Source: Lederbergia citrea
Lineage (GTDB): Bacteria; Bacillota; Bacilli; Bacillales; Bacillaceae_C
Direction: 5' to 3'
Length of the DNA stretch: 64,000 bases
Assembly: GCF_018343525.1 (NCBI RefSeq)
Contig: NZ_JAGYPH010000001.1
Coordinates: forward strand, 186,001 to 250,000
Made by a program: the position numbers and the translations under genes. This document shows positions 63,713 through 64,000 of the stretch, piece by piece. Position 1 is the first letter of the stretch, and the number at the start of each line of letters is the position of its first letter. Under the pieces are notes generated by a model. It did no database searches and was not told the origin of the DNA. It was given only the letters and a program-made list of their open reading frames with translations.

Positions 63713-64000
63713 ATGAAACTAGCTTTTACCACATTAGGTTGTCCAAAATGGGATTTGGAAACAATTGTATCAAAAGCAGTGGAGTATGGTTACGATGGTG
63801 TGGATTTTCGCGGATATTTAGGTGAAATGGAAATTTATCGTTTACCGGAATTTTCAACGGATATTGAAAATACGAAAAAGAAATTTAAGGATGCTTCTTT
63901 GGAAGTTCCGTGTTTTTCTAGTTCAATACGTTTATTCACAACGTCAGAGGCAGAATTAGAAGGTTTTTTAGATGAATTAAATCAATATGCTCTATTATGT
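63713..64000 (+). CDS. Sugar phosphate isomerase/epimerase TIM barrel, N-terminal part
   Basis: The first 96 codons of a seventh TIM barrel are in the window: MKLAFTTLGCPKWDLETIV, then VEYGYDGVDFRGY, the opening of AP_endonuc_2 proteins. AAGGAG precedes the ATG. The gene runs off the end, so metal ligands cannot be checked. It follows the Gfo/Idh/MocA gene and is probably cotranscribed with it. Confidence 0.8.
   Translation, partial: MKLAFTTLGCPKWDLETIVSKAVEYGYDGVDFRGYLGEMEIYRLPEFSTDIENTKKKFKDASLEVPCFSSSIRLFTTSEAELEGFLDELNQYALLC

Noticed and set aside
52037..64000. C-glycoside deglycosidase system (DgpABC type)
   Set aside because: A Gfo/Idh dehydrogenase and barrels are present, but the small beta-sheet DgpB-like (DUF6379) partner is not in the window; it cannot be claimed.
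1..64000. CRISPR arrays, prophage, tRNA or rRNA genes
   Set aside because: I saw no regularly spaced repeats, no phage structural genes and no tRNA- or rRNA-like sequences while reading both strands.

Overview
The window comes from a low-GC, Gram-positive, endospore-forming member of the Bacillaceae. Three things show this: the gene order sspI-ysgA-pheST-rnhC-zapA-yshB-polX-mutSB-yshE-lcfA-fadR-fadB-etfBA-trxA-uvrC-lysC-yslB-sdhCAB-gerE, which matches the Bacillus subtilis chromosome; the strong AGGAGG-type ribosome binding sites; and the sporulation genes sspI and gerE. I do not assign a species.

Region 1 (1-29.9 kb) is conserved core. It holds an M42 peptidase tail, sspI, an rRNA methylase, a T-box-controlled pheST operon, RNase HIII, ZapA, PolX, MutS2, the FadR fatty-acid-oxidation operon with a textbook FadR operator, thioredoxin, UvrC, lysine-riboswitch-controlled aspartokinase II with an internal start for its small subunit, and the succinate dehydrogenase operon followed by gerE. 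Intrusions into this core are a GC-rich O-methyltransferase-like gene (873-1853), a sugar dehydrogenase lipoprotein gene broken by a 4-bp tandem duplication, and a 0.9-kb junk segment (10.57-11.5 kb) with a transposase remnant and dispersed GC-rich repeats.

Region 2 (29.9-37.6 kb) is an accessory patch. A segment of about 5.3 kb lies between two ~197-bp direct repeats made of the end of gerE, its terminator and the end of a YqhV-like gene. This is what a single-crossover insertion or segmental duplication leaves. The segment carries two related unknown proteins, a DUF2935 protein, a GC-rich S9 peptidase and a histidine-rich YmaF repeat protein. After it come a Cu/Zn superoxide dismutase lipoprotein, an M50-like membrane protein without the catalytic Glu, and two small acidic proteins.

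Region 3 (37.6-64 kb, running off the end) is one large sugar-catabolism island. It starts with a D-galactonate operon (DgoD with every catalytic residue, KDPG-type aldolase, KDG kinase) under a probable CcpA site, next to a LacI regulator with two perfect operator palindromes. It continues with two ABC sugar importers lacking their own ATPase, three PhyH-type Fe(II)/2-oxoglutarate dioxygenases interleaved with three AraC regulators, seven xylose-isomerase-like TIM-barrel proteins, two Gfo/Idh/MocA dehydrogenases and one SDR. No glycoside hydrolase is present. I infer an oxidoreductive, hydrolase-independent route for an unusual (perhaps substituted or oxidised) sugar that ends in galactonate and the Entner-Doudoroff-type lower pathway. 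The second importer operon has a XylR/ROK-like operator and a cre-like site. The PhyH-AraC-TIM-barrel combination is the best candidate for an undescribed system here; its substrate cannot be read from the sequence.
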